From: Cardinalis cardinalis
Taxonomy: Eukaryota > Chordata > Aves > Passeriformes > Cardinalidae
Reading direction: 5' to 3'
Assembly: GCA_014549065.1 (NCBI GenBank)
Contig: JACDOX010000144.1
Coordinates: 860,324-924,323, forward strand
DNA: 64,000 nt
Shown: in pieces, positions 9,263-21,787 of the stretch
Layout: every line of letters starts with the position of its first letter
Numbering within the stretch: the first letter of the stretch is position 1
The notes under the pieces: generated by a model
The model's input: only the letters and a program-made list of their open reading frames with translations
Told to the model about the DNA's origin: nothing
Database searches by the model: none
Made by a program: the position numbers and the translations under genes

Positions 9263-12230
9263 GTTGCTGCTCAGAGTCAGAGGGAGTGGATGGAAGCACT
9301 GCCACATCACCACAGAAATCCCTGCCTTGCTGGTCACCTTCTCTTGAGGAAATTTGCCAGTTAAGGAGTGACAAGGGCCAGAAGAGCTGCCTGAGCTCTG
9401 TGTTTGGCCATGGCTGTCACCCACAGGTGGCCCAGCAGTACCTCAGGTTTGGTGGGTGCAGGAGCAGACCAATACTCTTGTGTTCATCTGGCTGCTTCTG
9501 AAACTGGATTGGGGTCCGGGGACCATTTACTCATAGGGACTTCACAGTCTGTTCCTTTGAGTGGACCCCAGAGTCTCAAAGGCAGAGTAAAGACACAGGA
9601 TTTTCAGCTCTGGAAACTTTGTGAAGCAGAAACAAGGTTTGGATTCAGAAAGTCTTGTGCCTGCCTCCATGGGCACCGTGACTTGGGACAAACCCTCCAG
9701 GGAGCAATGGGGCATCCTACAGCCCAGCTGGCAGCTGCTCAGGGAACCTGAGCACTTTTGTCATCAGCATGGGAGGATTCTGTGGCTGGGAAATTTGCCC
9801 AACATGTTTCTTTCAGTTTTCATTCGACCAAGATCAAATATTGAAACCATCACCTGAAAATCTTACTTATATCCAGATTATATAGCATTTGAGAGGGCAT
9901 TTTGGAGTTTGCTTGGGGGGACAAGAAATGCATTAACACCTCTAAACTGAAATATTTCTTTGCTCCCACTGCTTCTCCTCATCCAGTTTGTGGNTATGCT
10001 CTGGGACTGCCCTAAGCAAGCAAAATTGAGCCTGAATGAAGTGTTTTGATGTTTACAGCCAGCCAGCTCTAGATTAAGAGTTTTCACTCCCTGGACCAGC
10101 CTTAATTGACTGTTGGAAGGTGCTGCAAGAGCCTCCAGGGTTTGAAATGGGGTTCAGATCTGCCTGTCTGTTTCCCCAGGGGTCATCTGCCACTTGGAGC
10201 AGCACTGGGTGGGGGAGTTTTGCTTTTGTTTCACTGAGAACATGCCTGGCATTTTGCAGGAAGAAGAGATAGAGGGGAAAAGTCTGGGTTAGCTGAACGA
10301 AATGTACCCCAGCAGTGTCCTGAATCAAGGGGAGGAAAGTCTGAATGCCACGGAATCCCAACACAGAGCACACGGGGATGTGTGGATATGGCANGGGACA
10401 GGAGTATTGCTCAGCTTTTGCCAAAGGCTTTGCTTGGGATCCATCACTGAATTACTCTGGTGTTAATCTTGCAAATCCTCCTATGATCAGGGATGCTCTG
10501 CAGAGGTAAAACAGAAGCAGCTGAGTGGTGAATCAGATCTGATATTTATCCACTCCCTTCTCTAAGCACCAGACAGGAACATTTCCATGGAAGCAGGATC
10601 AGGGATCAACATCAGACATTGTTGGACAGAGAGGGAGAGCCAGTTCCAGGCCTTGTGCTGGCAAAAGTTGAATCACAGCTCCCTCCCTATGTGNTGTGTC
10701 AGACAAGACTACCAAAGCCCCCCACAGCCCTCCCTAAGCTTCCTTTGTGACCCAGGAGATGAAGATTTAATAAAACTATCCTTGATGCTGCTTTCCTNTG
10801 CCCAGAGAGATTGTTCTGCATCTGCTAAATCCTATTCCAGCAATTCCCAAATTGAAGTTCTCCTCACCTCTGCTGGCATTGATGGGTCCTGCAGACCTTC
10901 CTCCCCACCCTTCCACCCTCACCTTCCTCCTCCTCCAGGAGGCTGCTGGGGATGGTGGGGGACAGAGAACCTCGAGGTTCACTGCACNGAGGCCAAAGCA
11001 GAGCACAGTAGACAAAGCAAAGATTGAATTTCAGCAGCTCCAAGTTAAATTGGGAAACAAAAGAGGAAAAATTAAACAGAGTGGGAGTTCCTGCTCCTGA
11101 ATTGAGCAGCACTGAAGGTGCATTTCTCCTTCACTCTTTCTCTCTGTGGCTCCTCTGCAAACAATTCAGTGGATGTGTATTTCTGGCACAAAGCACAGAG
11201 TCCTATGATTCTTGATTGTAATTATAACAATGAGTTTCAGAAAGCCTGAGAGTGGTTCTGGGCATTTATAAAAGGGATTTAGGACAGTATTGTTTAAAAA
11301 AGTCAGGTTTTTTTTTTGAAAATCAAAGCAATTTTAGGAGAGCTGGAGTGATGCTGAGATGAGGCTCCCACCAGTACAATTTTAAAGGAAACTGGTCACT
11401 TGTTTTTCTCTTCCTATTCAGAGTCTCNACAGCAGATATGAATACCTGAGTTGCCCCTGGCTTCCTTATTGTCCAAGAAAAAGCCACAAAACCCATCACA
11501 GCTTCAGCTGCCCCTCTCTGGTCCCTTCCAGCCTGACCCACTCTGTAATTCTGTGACCTGCCCAGGCAGTGCTGGGGTTTATGAGCCCAAGATGGACAAG
11601 GCTGTGTGAAGGATTGTATTTTCACCATTTACCCAGCAGAGAAACTGTAGATATTTTTGAAACTGTAGATATTTTTTTGNAAGACTCCAAACAGCTTTCC
11701 CCAATACTATAAATGGGGGAATATTGTGGTTCCCACAGAAAGACACATACTCATTTGTCTTATTGTAGGAAGCAAATATCCAAGGGAAAACTCATCATTT
11801 TCATGTTTCCAAAGCTGCTGGATGCACTGTTTGGAGCTGCCCACTCTGCATCAAGTGGCTTTGATAGGATTTACTCACTGGGTGAAAAAATGAGCAGCCA
11901 AGCAAACACCCCTGCAGCTCTGCCTTCATCTCTGATGTAAATATCTGAAAATATTCCAGTTATTAAAGCATCTCTTTTGCCCAGGTCATAAAAACAGATG
12001 GAGACAAAGCTCCAAAGGGCTGTTGCATCCAAGCTACTCCATTTGCAGTGGGGGCATGCCCTGATTTCACTCTGAGCTTCATTTAACCCATGCAAAATGC
12101 CAGGACAGCTGCAGCTCTGGACTTCCTTGCCTTGTGGAGGGTGCTCTGAGCAGAGCATGCCCTCATTAGTGTGATTGCCTTGGTGCTCTGTTGGAATCTG
12201 AAATGCAGGGAATTCTCACAACTTTGGGCC
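9263..12230. other. Intergenic or TLR4 3' UTR; no coding gene seen
   Basis: No frame here resembles a known protein. An AATAAA on the + strand near 10769 could serve as a distal TLR4 polyadenylation signal, but nothing else marks it. A direct duplication of about 20 bases ('actgtagatattttt') occurs at 11645-11680. The rest is ordinary unique-looking sequence. Confidence 0.5.
11505..11565 (+). mobile_element. Short CR1-like 3' end fragment
   Basis: The stretch 'ctggtcccttccagcctgac' followed by 'ctctgtaattctgtgac' resembles the terminal part of CR1 on the + strand. It is short and diverged, so the call is tentative. Confidence 0.4.
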
Positions 12231-12755
12231 TGTAAGCCAAAGCTTAGAATTAAACCCAGGGTTTGATCTGAGACCTTGGAAAAGGCTTCCAAACTGAGGT
12301 GCTAGAAGTGAGAATGTGGATTTATAGTTTAAAGCAGAGACATGTTAAGCTAAGTAAAGGAAATTTTAGAGTTTAAGAGTTCAAGAAATAGAAAAAATAA
12401 AAGTAGTTACAAAGGTAAACAAGGAGTTTAGAATGCAGTACTGGAGGTTTGTGTGTCATAACATGGTTGGCTAAGAAAGATTACACTGTAGGATGAGTCC
12501 ATAAGACAAAATATTTAAGGATTGGATCAAAAACAGAAATATCCTTGTTGACAGTGTTTTATAGGCCAATAAACCCTTAAAAAGGTCCTGTAACTAGGGG
12601 TCTTGTGACCTTCTGAGCCATGGGGTAAAGATGTGAGCTGAACTCACCCTTCCTGCCCATGCAGAANATAAGAAAAATAAATCACATCATCAAAAACAAT
12701 TCAGAGGTCCCATCTCTAACTCATTCAAAACTCCTTCAAAAATCCCCACAGTGCT
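12231..12755 (+). mobile_element. Probable ERVL-type solo LTR (family F)
   Basis: The segment starts TGTAAGCC and is rich in A and G, with 'gggtttgatctgagacc' and 'aggcttccaaactgaggtg' blocks that I associate with a passerine ERVL-type LTR. It has a TATA-like 'ttttataggccaataaa' region. No target-site duplication is obvious, so both ends are approximate. It carries no retroviral genes. Confidence 0.55.
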
Positions 12756-13359
12756 CCCCACACTGCAGCAGCTGGAAAAGCTGGAAAAGCAGAGCCATGT
12801 GCAGCATTCCCACCTGGATCTGGCTGCCTGCAGGAGCAGCACTGCAGGAATGCTCCCCTGGCCCCGCTGAGCAGGAACACAGATCTCCAATGTCACTAAA
12901 AAACTCAGCAGAACAAGGAAAAGCAGCTGGGCCCACTGGTACTTGACAGGAACAGGTTGAAACTTCTCAGGGAGAGNGTTTGTCCTCTGGGAAATGCTGT
13001 TTTGTGTGTGGTTTCTGCAATTTAATGAGGTAGCGTGGTGAGTCTATGGAACGGGAATTGTCACAGCAGAGTTTCTGGTTTGCTGTTGCATGTAATTTTG
13101 GAACAGATATTTTTTTTATGGAAACAATGATTTTAAAAAATGGTTTGGAGGGGCTGAAAAAGGGTTTTCTAATAAAAGTTAAATTGCTCCACAATGTCAT
13201 TTAAAAAAATGTCTGCTTAGGCTTATGCTGTTGTTTTTCAGAGCACCTTTTCATTTTAAAATTTGTTTCTATTTACACAATCTGAGTAGCCTCCTAAAGC
13301 AACACCAGGATGTAAAAATGTTTTCCACACACACAAAATAAAAACCCTGGACTTCATTT

Positions 13360-13472
13360 TGAGGGAATTTTGTTTTGTTTTGTGTATTTTTTTTTTTGGT
13401 TTTTTGTTTGTTTGTTTTTTTGTTGTTGTTTTGGTTTGTTTTTTAGGGGTTTTTGATTTTTTTTTTTGTAAC
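13360..13472. repeat. T-rich low-complexity tract (TTTTG/TTTG)
   Basis: The tract is almost entirely T with scattered G, including 'tttgtttgtttg' and 'gttgttgtttt' runs. Similar tracts lie at 19513-19565 and 36510-36630. It encodes nothing. Confidence 0.85.
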
Positions 13473-13941
13473 ATGCTGGAAAGTATGTTTGGCAAAATGG
13501 AAATTCCTCTTCTATGACAGTTCTTTATTGTGACCCCATCAGAGTCAAACCTTCACCTGCCTGTGCCCCACGTGCAGTTCAGGCAGNAAAACCCACTGAG
13601 GAACCCCTGGAATGAATTTCACTAAGTGCCTTTTGCAGAACGTCTTGGGTGGGTGCAGTGGATCGATAGGAGCTGCCTGGGAGCAGCTGAACAGGGGAGG
13701 NAAGAAGCAATTCCTTAATAAGTTGCTCCTTGCCATGCCCAGCTCAGGCTGGGAACGGGGACAAACGACAGCAAAGCACGGATTGCAGAGGAGCCCATCT
13801 GCCAGGAGCCCTCACCTTCCTCTGCCTCAAGGTCACCCAGGGGCCAGAGTCAATAATTCACCAGCCTGGACCTCCCTGTGCTGCTCTGAACACACAGAGA
13901 AACATTGCACAACTGAGGGCAGCTCTGCTGAAACACCTGAA

Positions 13942-14371
13942 TGTCACCATGATATTTTCTGAAAAATCCCTTGGCCAGGATTTCTTCTCCTGGGAAGCTG
14001 GGAAGCTTCAGCTTCTCCCTGTTTTGCTGCTTTGGAATGTGATTTGGAGAATTGTTTATCCAGCATGTGAGTNGTTTTTAATTAATGACCAATCCCAGTC
14101 CAGCTGCGTTGGACTCTCTGGTCAGTCACAGGTTTTTATCATTCATTCTTGTTGAGCCTTCTGATGTCTCCTTTCTCTTTCTTTAGTATAGTTTGAGTAT
14201 AGCATTGATATGATATGATAATATAATATAATATAATATAATATAATATAATATAATATAATATAATATAATATAATATAATATAATATAATATAATATA
14301 TCAGCCATCTGAGAACACGGAGTCAAATTCTCATCTCTCACGTCGTCCTGGGGACCCTCACAAACACCACA
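13942..14371 (+). mobile_element. Solo LTR (family B), with AATAT microsatellite
   Basis: The LTR begins TGTCACC and ends CACCACA. The 6-bp direct repeat CCTGAA flanks it (13936-13941 and 14372-14377), as expected for an ERVK-like integrase. The body has 'attttctgaaaaatccctt', a 'gaccaatcccag' block and 'ctttagtatagttt' just before the microsatellite. Related copies lie at 55437 and 60908. No internal region is present, so it is a product of LTR-LTR recombination. Confidence 0.85.
14216..14301. repeat. AATAT pentanucleotide microsatellite inside an LTR
   Basis: About 17 tandem five-base units (AATAT) occupy the site just after the 'tatagtttgagtata' block of the host LTR. In the sister copies the same site holds AATAG arrays. 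The AATAAA polyadenylation signal seen at this place in the 61-kb copy is absent here. Confidence 0.95.
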
Positions 14372-17300
14372 CCTGAAAAGCAAGAAAAAGGAAGAAAATG
14401 AAGAGGGAAGGTGTTAGTGCAGGATCTCAAGGTGGGAAAGGGGGCCACAGTTTAGCTGGGTGGGTCCCAGATGCTGGAGGTGGCTNGGTCCCAGAGTTTC
14501 CAGCATTAACCAAAGCACCTACATGTTGTGGTGAGCCTCTAAGTGCTACTTTTTTACAAATTGATAATCAGAGGGATGGAAATGAGCATTGCATGGGTTC
14601 CAGCCATGTTTTGAAGGGGACAGGATGGAGCCCTTGGGCTCCAGCAAGGACAGGTGACTGGCATGAAAGAACCTCAGCATCTCCNGAGGGCACAAGAAGC
14701 CCAGCCCAGACCTGCCTTGGTGCCTGCCAGCCTTCCCAAAGTACAGAGGGAGTGCCCTTTGGTCCCACACCTTCTGTGTGACCAAACCCACCACCAAGTC
14801 TACGNATCAAACAGCGGGGAGAGGATATTNAAACCCCACACTTCCAACATCCTTCCACCAGAGCTGTTCAGAATATATTTATTATTGGTGATGGGGAGAT
14901 GCTCAGCTGGGGTACAGGGTCACCCCATGGGACGGGGGCCCAGGGCCCTGCAGCCAGAGGATTTTCAGGGATAAACCTGCAGCTTCCCTGCCTGCAGCTC
15001 CTCAATCCCTTATCGCGGCATCTTGAGTGCTACNGCGCAGATAACAATGGGGATTGTTAGGCAAAAGAGATTTAATTNCAGCCTACACTCCCTGAGAGGG
15101 TAAGATCGGCTTTTCTCCAGATCTAATCTTCATTCTCATCTTTTCTTCTCTCCCTCTCATCCCTTCCCTCTCCAGGAAGTTTCTCTTTCCTGTCTTTCCC
15201 AGCCAGCAGCAAGTGACCAACATAAAACGTAAGAAAGAGGGAGGGGTGTCCTTGTCACTTCTTCTTTTTCTACATTTTTGAATAGCCTTTAAATCCTTTG
15301 GAGTGTTATGTCCCACAAGAAAGGATTAGCAGTAATTCCCCTGCCATCTCTTGCTTCCAACGCTGTGACAATTCATTCTCCTGAGATCCCCTAAACTCAC
15401 CGCTGAATTCATTAACCAGAGGACACGGAGCAGGCTTGGGAGGAGTGACATCCCGTGTGCCCCCTCCCTACACCTGCTGCTCCAGCTGAGCACACCCACG
15501 GGCTCCTGGATCAGCNCTTCTGCTCCTTAATGACCCAAAACAACCCCAAACNTGCNNGATGTGGGATGCTCTNGGTGCTTCAGNTCCCCCTTGGAATTCC
15601 CNCNGGCTCCTGGATCAGCACTTCTNCTCCTTNATGACCCAAAACAACCCCAAACNTGCTCGATGTGGGATGCTCTTGGTGNNTCAGCTGCCTCCTGGAA
15701 TTCCCTCTGGCTCCTGGATCAGCACTTCTGCTCCTTNATGNCCCAAAACAACCCCAAACATGCNNGATGTGGGATGCTCTTGGTGCTTCAGCTGCCCCCT
15801 GGAATTCCCTCTCCTCTCCATGTCTCACCATGGATTTTGGGGAGCCTGTTCCCCTCCCTGCTCCCACNCTGCAATCCCTCTGTTTTCTTTCCCCACTTTG
15901 CTGGGAAGGGCTCTCTGCCGCCCCTGCCTGGCTCTGGATGCTGCCAGGCCCCTCGGATGATGAATGCTGCCTGTTATCTCTGCCCTGCTTTGCTTTCCTG
16001 TTGCTGAAATGGGGTTCACAACCTGCACACTGTGATTTACAGGAGTGCAGCACTAACAGACAGGCAGAGCCTAGATCAGAGCCTGTGAAAATGCACTTTC
16101 TGTTCCTCAACTCCATTTCTCTCGGCCTGGGATTTGGAAATCCTCCTCCACAGCTCTCCCCAAGGCCAGCAGACATCTGTCTGAAGCCAGAGCCCTCCAT
16201 CCCCTTTCCTGTCACTGGTTCTATTTGTGGTCACTTAAGTTTTGCTTTTTTCAGGGGAAAAAAGTGCCCAAGAGTAGCACAAAGAAAAAGAGCAGTATTT
16301 GGCCCCAAGCCCCTCTTGGCAGTTCTGTTTAGCAGAAAAGCCTTCCCCGCCCAGATATTTCTTCCTGCCATCTCTTCTCTCATACTGTAAATATTAAAAT
16401 AACAAAACCCACAGGCTTCCCCCTCTCAGCTCCTCCTGAGATCGTGGCCCACACCTTTCTGTCCTGCATGGAGTCAGCANCTCTCAGTTCCACACCTCTT
16501 GCCCCTCCAGCAGCCTGGATTTTGCTGGCTGCTGAGCACCCAGCCCCACTCCCTGCTCTGCTGTTCCCCGGCCCTCAGTGCCCCAGTGGGGATTCAGGAT
16601 TCACCCCTCAGCCCCAGACAGAAACTGAGCTGTGCCATCCAGAGCCCTGATGGGAATTACAGGATGTCTGCCTGCCAAAAGGTGAGAAGCCACCCTCTGN
16701 TCTGGCAGGGGTGATGGCCACAGGGGTGCTCTGGGTGATGGGGAGGTGCTGTGGGCTCTGGAGGTGCCCTCCTGTCACCTCTGGGGCAGTCACAGGGAGA
16801 GGATGACAAAGTGCTGGGACTGAAGCCTGAGCCAAATGTGCGAAGTTTCTTGCCCTCCTTGATAGCCATTTCTCCTGGAAAAAAAAAAAAAAAGGAATGT
16901 TTTATAAAGAGCATCATGAAAGCAAAGTATATCATGATTTCAGAGTGAGCAGACAGCAAGAGAGATAGGAGCATCCCCTTGGATTTGCCTGCCTGAGGTT
17001 ATTTACCTCAGGAAGCTCCTGAATAAAAGATACAAAAATACAGCAGAAAGTAGTATTATTTGCTCGTTTCAAAGCATGATGGGAGGCAGAAAAACATTAT
17101 AAGGGGTATCTTTGAGTCTTGCCAGCCTGGATTTGTCAGGGCAGCGTTTTCGTGGAGCGCTCTCCGGGTGACCCAGTTTCTGAGACACAGACACAGACAC
17201 ACACACGTCCACACACACAGAGCCCAGCCACAATCCACAACTTTAATAGCTCTGTGACATACAAAGGAGATTTTGATGCAAAGTGGAGCTGACAGAGAAG

Positions 17301-17759
17301 TGGAAGAAGTATCTGCTTTTTTTTTTTTCTTCCCATCCAGTGCAAAGCCAAGATTACAGTCAAGGTGGTTTCAACCTTCAGCAAGGACTGATGTTACCCT
17401 GGGTTCTGCTTTTAATGACATTTAGCAAAAAGCAGCAGCTCGGGGAGGGGGANCAAGGGTTTTCTTTTCAGGAGGAATTTACTTGGGCTGTCAGGATTAA
17501 AGGCATGAAGGGAATGCATATGGGGCTGCACAGGGGGCCTAATGGCTTTCTGCTGGTGAGGACAGCACAGCTCTGAGACAGGGGGTGCCAGGCCTGTCAG
17601 GCAGCTGATAAAACATCTGGGGATGTGGAAGGGTGCAGTGAACAGATGTCACGGGAGTGTGGTCACGCTGGGGTGACTGTCACCTGTGCTTTCCTGGCTG
17701 TGGTGACATGAGGGTGTCATTATGTAGCAATAATCTCTGTTTCAGAAAACATTCCCCCA
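14372..17759. other. Intergenic, no supported gene
   Basis: Apart from the 104-bp tandem array there is no recognisable gene. Frames of up to 241 codons around 15.5-16.4 kb are held open by the array and have no coding signature. A CA-rich microsatellite lies at about 17185-17220 and an A-run at about 16880-16895. Confidence 0.5.
15501..15812. repeat. 104-bp tandem repeat, three copies
   Basis: Three consecutive units start with 'ggctcctggatcagc' at 15501, 15605 and 15709, giving a period of exactly 104 bases. They share 'cccaaaacaaccccaaac' and 'gatgtgggatgctct' blocks. Ns are much denser here than in the surroundings, and at the same unit positions in different copies, which suggests the consensus mixes several repeat units and that the true array is longer. 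Confidence 0.9.
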
Positions 17760-18240
17760 TGTTGGAACCCAGGGAATTCCTCTGGCTGCCCTGGGGGGCT
17801 CAAGACCCTGGCAGGGGGCTCAGGGACCTTGGCACAGAGCCCAAGACCCCTGTGCCTTTGATTTAGCCCTTGGAAAAAACAATTACCAACCTTTATACAA
17901 AGGATTGCAAGTCAAAAGAGTTTAAGTAGAATGCTAGTGAATTCATCACAAGGTGAAAAAATAGATTTTTTGGGGATTTTAGAATGGGGCCTCAGGGTCC
18001 CAAGATGGAGGAACTTGGGTGGGCCTTGTCCTTTTTCCTCCTTCTTCTTGGCCTCCATCTTCTGGGTGATGGTGGCACTTTTGGATTGGTTTAGAGTAGA
18101 AGCTCACTGCCTAACATAGGTGATAGGTATTGGGAAGTTATGGTAAATAATGTACACGTAGTTTTTAGTATAAAAGGATAACTAACACCACCCTGAGGGC
18201 GGCCAGTGTGCCTCTGTCTGTCCTGCTGAATGGACCTGGG
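17760..18240 (+). mobile_element. LTR (family C), + copy of an inverted pair
   Basis: The segment starts TGTTGGAACCC and shares most of its length with 24498-25085. Shared blocks include 'ttggattggtttagagtag' and 'acacgtagtttttagtata'. It stops at 'ggacctgggcag', short of the 3' part seen in the 24.5-kb copy, so it is 3'-truncated. Directly after it begins an inverted copy. Confidence 0.7.
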
Positions 18241-18786
18241 CAGTCTCTTTCCCCAGCCCAGCAGTCAAAGAAGGAGTCAGAACTCTTCAGTTCTCATTCT
18301 CAAGGTTGTTTATTGTTCCTTATCTATAAAATTCTTTCTCTGTCCAGCCAAGGTCTGTTCTGCAGACCTTTCTTTTTATACTAAAAACTATGTGTACAAT
18401 GTTTGCAATTACTTCCCAATACCCATCACCTATGTTAGACAGTGAGCTTCTACTCTAAACCAACCTGTAAGTGCCAGCATCACAGCAGAAGATGGAGGCC
18501 AAGAAGAAGAAGGAGAAAGGCTGGACACACCCAGTTCCCTCCATCTTGCCTCCTGAACCCCCATACCAAAAACCCCCCAAAAAATCTATTTTTCTGCCCA
18601 TGACAAACAAATTATTATTCTACTTAGACTTTCATGGCTTGCAGACCCTCAGATAAGGTTGGTAATTTTTTCCATGGGTCATAATCAAAGGCATAGGTGT
18701 CTTGGGCTCTGTGCCAGGGTCTCTGAGCCCCCTGGCAGGAGTTTGAGCACTCCAGGACAGCCAGAGGGATCTCCTGAATTCTGACA
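18241..18786 (-). mobile_element. LTR (family C), - copy of an inverted pair
   Basis: This is the reverse complement of the family C LTR, running from its 3' end (about 18241, 'tctctttccccagcc') to its 5' end (CTGACA at 18781-18786, TGTCAG on the minus strand). It retains the 3' segment with the AATAAA-type signal that the + copy lacks. Together the two copies form an inverted repeat with arms of about 450 bases and a loop of about 100 bases. Confidence 0.7.
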
Positions 18787-21400
18787 CTCAGTGATGAGTG
18801 CAGAGCCACACCGTGGCANGCAGTGGGGAGATGCAGCCTTGAGCTCCGATTTCTCAGCTGGGATGGGAAGCCCTCTCCCCCTTACAGCTGGAGGGGACAG
18901 CACCCACCCAGGGCAAGAGTGATGGTCAGGCACCCACCCAGGGACCCTCTGCCCTGTGGGATGAACGCTCTGGGGGCTCAGAGCAGAATCATCAGGCACC
19001 ACCCAGGCTGCTCTCCACGGCTGGGCGCGATGGAGCAGTGACAGCTCCATGTTTTGTGGCTGCTCTTTGCATCAGTTGCACAAACATGGCTCAGGGAAGT
19101 GGCAGCAATGTGTGTCCCCCTGACACCCAGAGAATAAAGTGATATTGCTGTGAAAATGAGGCTGCTGCTGCACAGCTCAACTCTGAACCTTCCCTCTGCC
19201 AAGCNGCTATGATTAGAATCTCATCCCGCTCTCTGTTGCACGGCACCTGCAGAAGAAAATCCCACCCAGCAGCACAGAACTATTTTTAAAGGCCTTTTTT
19301 CCAACAGGCTNGGAAATGGGGATGGTGAGAATCCTGCTGGTACCGTGGAATTCTTTCAACCCCCCTTGCAGGAGGGCATGGAGCTAGACTTGGGGAATGT
19401 GAGTCAGAGAAAGGAAGAGGCAGAATCTTCCTGCCANGTCTGAAGCTTGTGCCTGCTCCTTGCCTTGGGAGGCTGAATTTCAGCATCTTCTGGGTCTGTT
19501 GAGGGCTTTTAGTGGTTTGTTTTTGTTTTTGGGTTTTTTTGTTTTTTTGGTTTTTGTTTTTTAAAGTTTGCTATGCCTGAGTCAGTGAGACACCTCCAGC
19601 TTTCAGAAATTTGCTGAGAGAGATTTATGTGCTTTGAAAAGAGGGGCACAGGGGTCCATGGCATGGGCCTTGTGGGCAGGAATGTATCCCAGGGCTGTGG
19701 GAAGGGGTTGCCTGCAGCTTCTGGGTACCACAGATTAAAAGGTGGGGGAAGCAAACAGGCAGGGAAGAGCAAGAGGCTGAAAGAGTCAAGTCCTTGGGGT
19801 GTGGGAAATGATGAGCTGTGAATTCTGGGCTCTCAGTGCCAAAAGGGTTTGTTCACCTACATTTTGGAGGTGAATAAATGTACCAAGAAGCCTCAGAGGT
19901 GTCTGGGNATGGAAAGGGAGTGAGGTGTGGGCTGGTGGAAGCAAAGCCTCACTGTCCTCTTGATATGCTGCTCATGGATGGGGTTTGATGCTGTTCAAAC
20001 ATAATTTGCTCTCCCTCTCTGAATGGAGCCAGGGAAGTGTATTACATTTATCTTCATAAAACAAGGGGCTTTGGAAGCAGNGGAACAGAGGAATTCTGGT
20101 TTTCCATGGTTGTGTCCCGTGTGGATTCTTTGGCTGAGCTCATATCACACCCTGGGAGAGGGATGGAAAATGGAAGGGCAATGGCAGAAAGTGCTCATTG
20201 GAGAATATCCTCCTTTAGAAGGACTTTTTAGGACTTCATTCCTCAGAGATGCCTCTTCCATCAAATCTGATTGCAGGCTAGGTTTGAAAAGCTGCTGTGC
20301 AGTGCCCATGGGGCAACCAGCCCAACCTGGTAAACCTTCTTTCCATGGGGAATTATTTAAAAAAACCCCAGAACTGACCTGAAATCTCTACAGATTATTT
20401 GCCATTACACCCCACAGAGTTTGACCCACATATCTGTGCTTTTGATGCTGGCACTTAGCACCAGGGCTCTGGAGATTGGCATTAACCTGAGCAAAAGTCC
20501 CACTTAGGATGTACCAGGGACCACACAGGCTGCAGGTGGAGCATGCAGCATTAAATTGATGTACCCAGCCACAAAACCACTTCCCATTTTGTATAATACA
20601 GGCCAACAGGGATTTGAGAAATGTTCCCTTTCTGTATAGAAAGACTATTTTTAAAATTGAACAGTAAGTTAGTCCTCTATTGACTTTCAATTTCCATCCT
20701 CTCCCATTTCCATAGCAACTCTGGCCATTTATGCATTTATCTTCATATTTAACTTTCTTCTCTCATATAATTTCAAGTGGACTCAAGTGCTACAAAAGGG
20801 TTAAACCGGTCTTTCAAACACCTGCCTGTTTTGAAGCAATTACTTGAAAATACATNTATGTATGTACATTTATATATACACTAGGCTAAATTGACAAGTT
20901 TGTGGTTTAATGAAAAGTGTCACTGGAATATTTGCCCTGAAAAACCCTTCAGGGCAATAACAAAAAGGAGTCACAGCCTCTCTCCTCTCACCTTTCCTAT
21001 GACTGTGTTTAAAATTCTCCTCTGGAATGCAAACTTGCAGNTGTGAGAGCTGTGGGATTGGCTGGGGATTGGCTGAGCTCCGGATTTGACAATTTGGGTT
21101 GGTTTTCCTCTTCTTTTGTTGTCGTTGTTGGGTTTTTTATTTCCCTTTTTGAAGTATTTTTATGTGTATTTGGGAACAGTCAGAAGGCAGCAGCCCTTCA
21201 CAAATTTTGTGCTTCTGGGCTTGGGNCAGAGATGTGAGCCCACCATGACCATTGACAGTGCACTGATAGAGCTGTCCCAAGGATCTGGAGGGGTTTTGGT
21301 GGGAATTCAGTGACCTTCTCTGGGACTTTGCTGTCCAGGAGAGCAGCCAGACAAGTGGTAGCCTTGGGGAATANCGATGCCTGACACCAGAGAGCCCCTC
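18787..21400. other. Intergenic, no supported gene
   Basis: I see only short non-homologous open frames. A T/G low-complexity tract lies at about 19513-19565. A pentamer-poor AT patch near 20855-20885 is too short to name. Confidence 0.5.
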
Positions 21401-21787
21401 TGTCACAGACATCTTTTATGAAAAATCCTTTCCTTAGGATTTTTTTCCTCCTGAGAAGCTGAGAGGCCTCAGGAACAAAATGTAACCAATGGTTATCTGC
21501 TGCTGTAGAATGCAACAGGTGCATCTGGGATGGGTCTCATGTGCTTGTTTCTAATTAATGGCCAATCACAGTCAGCTGGCTCAGACAGAGAGTCCAAGCC
21601 ACAAGCCTTTGTTATCATTCTTTCTTTTTCTATTCTTAGCTAGCCTTCTGATGAAATCCTTTCTTCTATTCTTTTAGTATCGTTTTAATGTAATATATAT
21701 CATAAAATAATAAACCAAGCCTTCTGAAACATGGAGTCAGATCCTCGTCTCTTCCCTCATCCTCAGACCCCTGTGAACACGGTCACA
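21401..21787 (+). mobile_element. Solo LTR (family A, copy 1)
   Basis: The 387-bp element starts TGTCACAGAC and ends GGTCACA. A 6-bp direct repeat, CCCCTC, flanks it (21395-21400 and 21788-21793), pointing to an ERVK-like insertion. An AATAAA signal lies in 'aataataaaccaagcc' before the R/U5 end. A 23-bp palindrome at 21578-21600 has the loop AGAGA. Three more copies lie at 41095, 46434 and 49046. Confidence 0.9.

Noticed and set aside
15559..16390. Frames of 133-241 codons over the 104-bp array
   Set aside because: They consist of tandem-repeat translation with many unresolved residues and overlap frames on the other strand.
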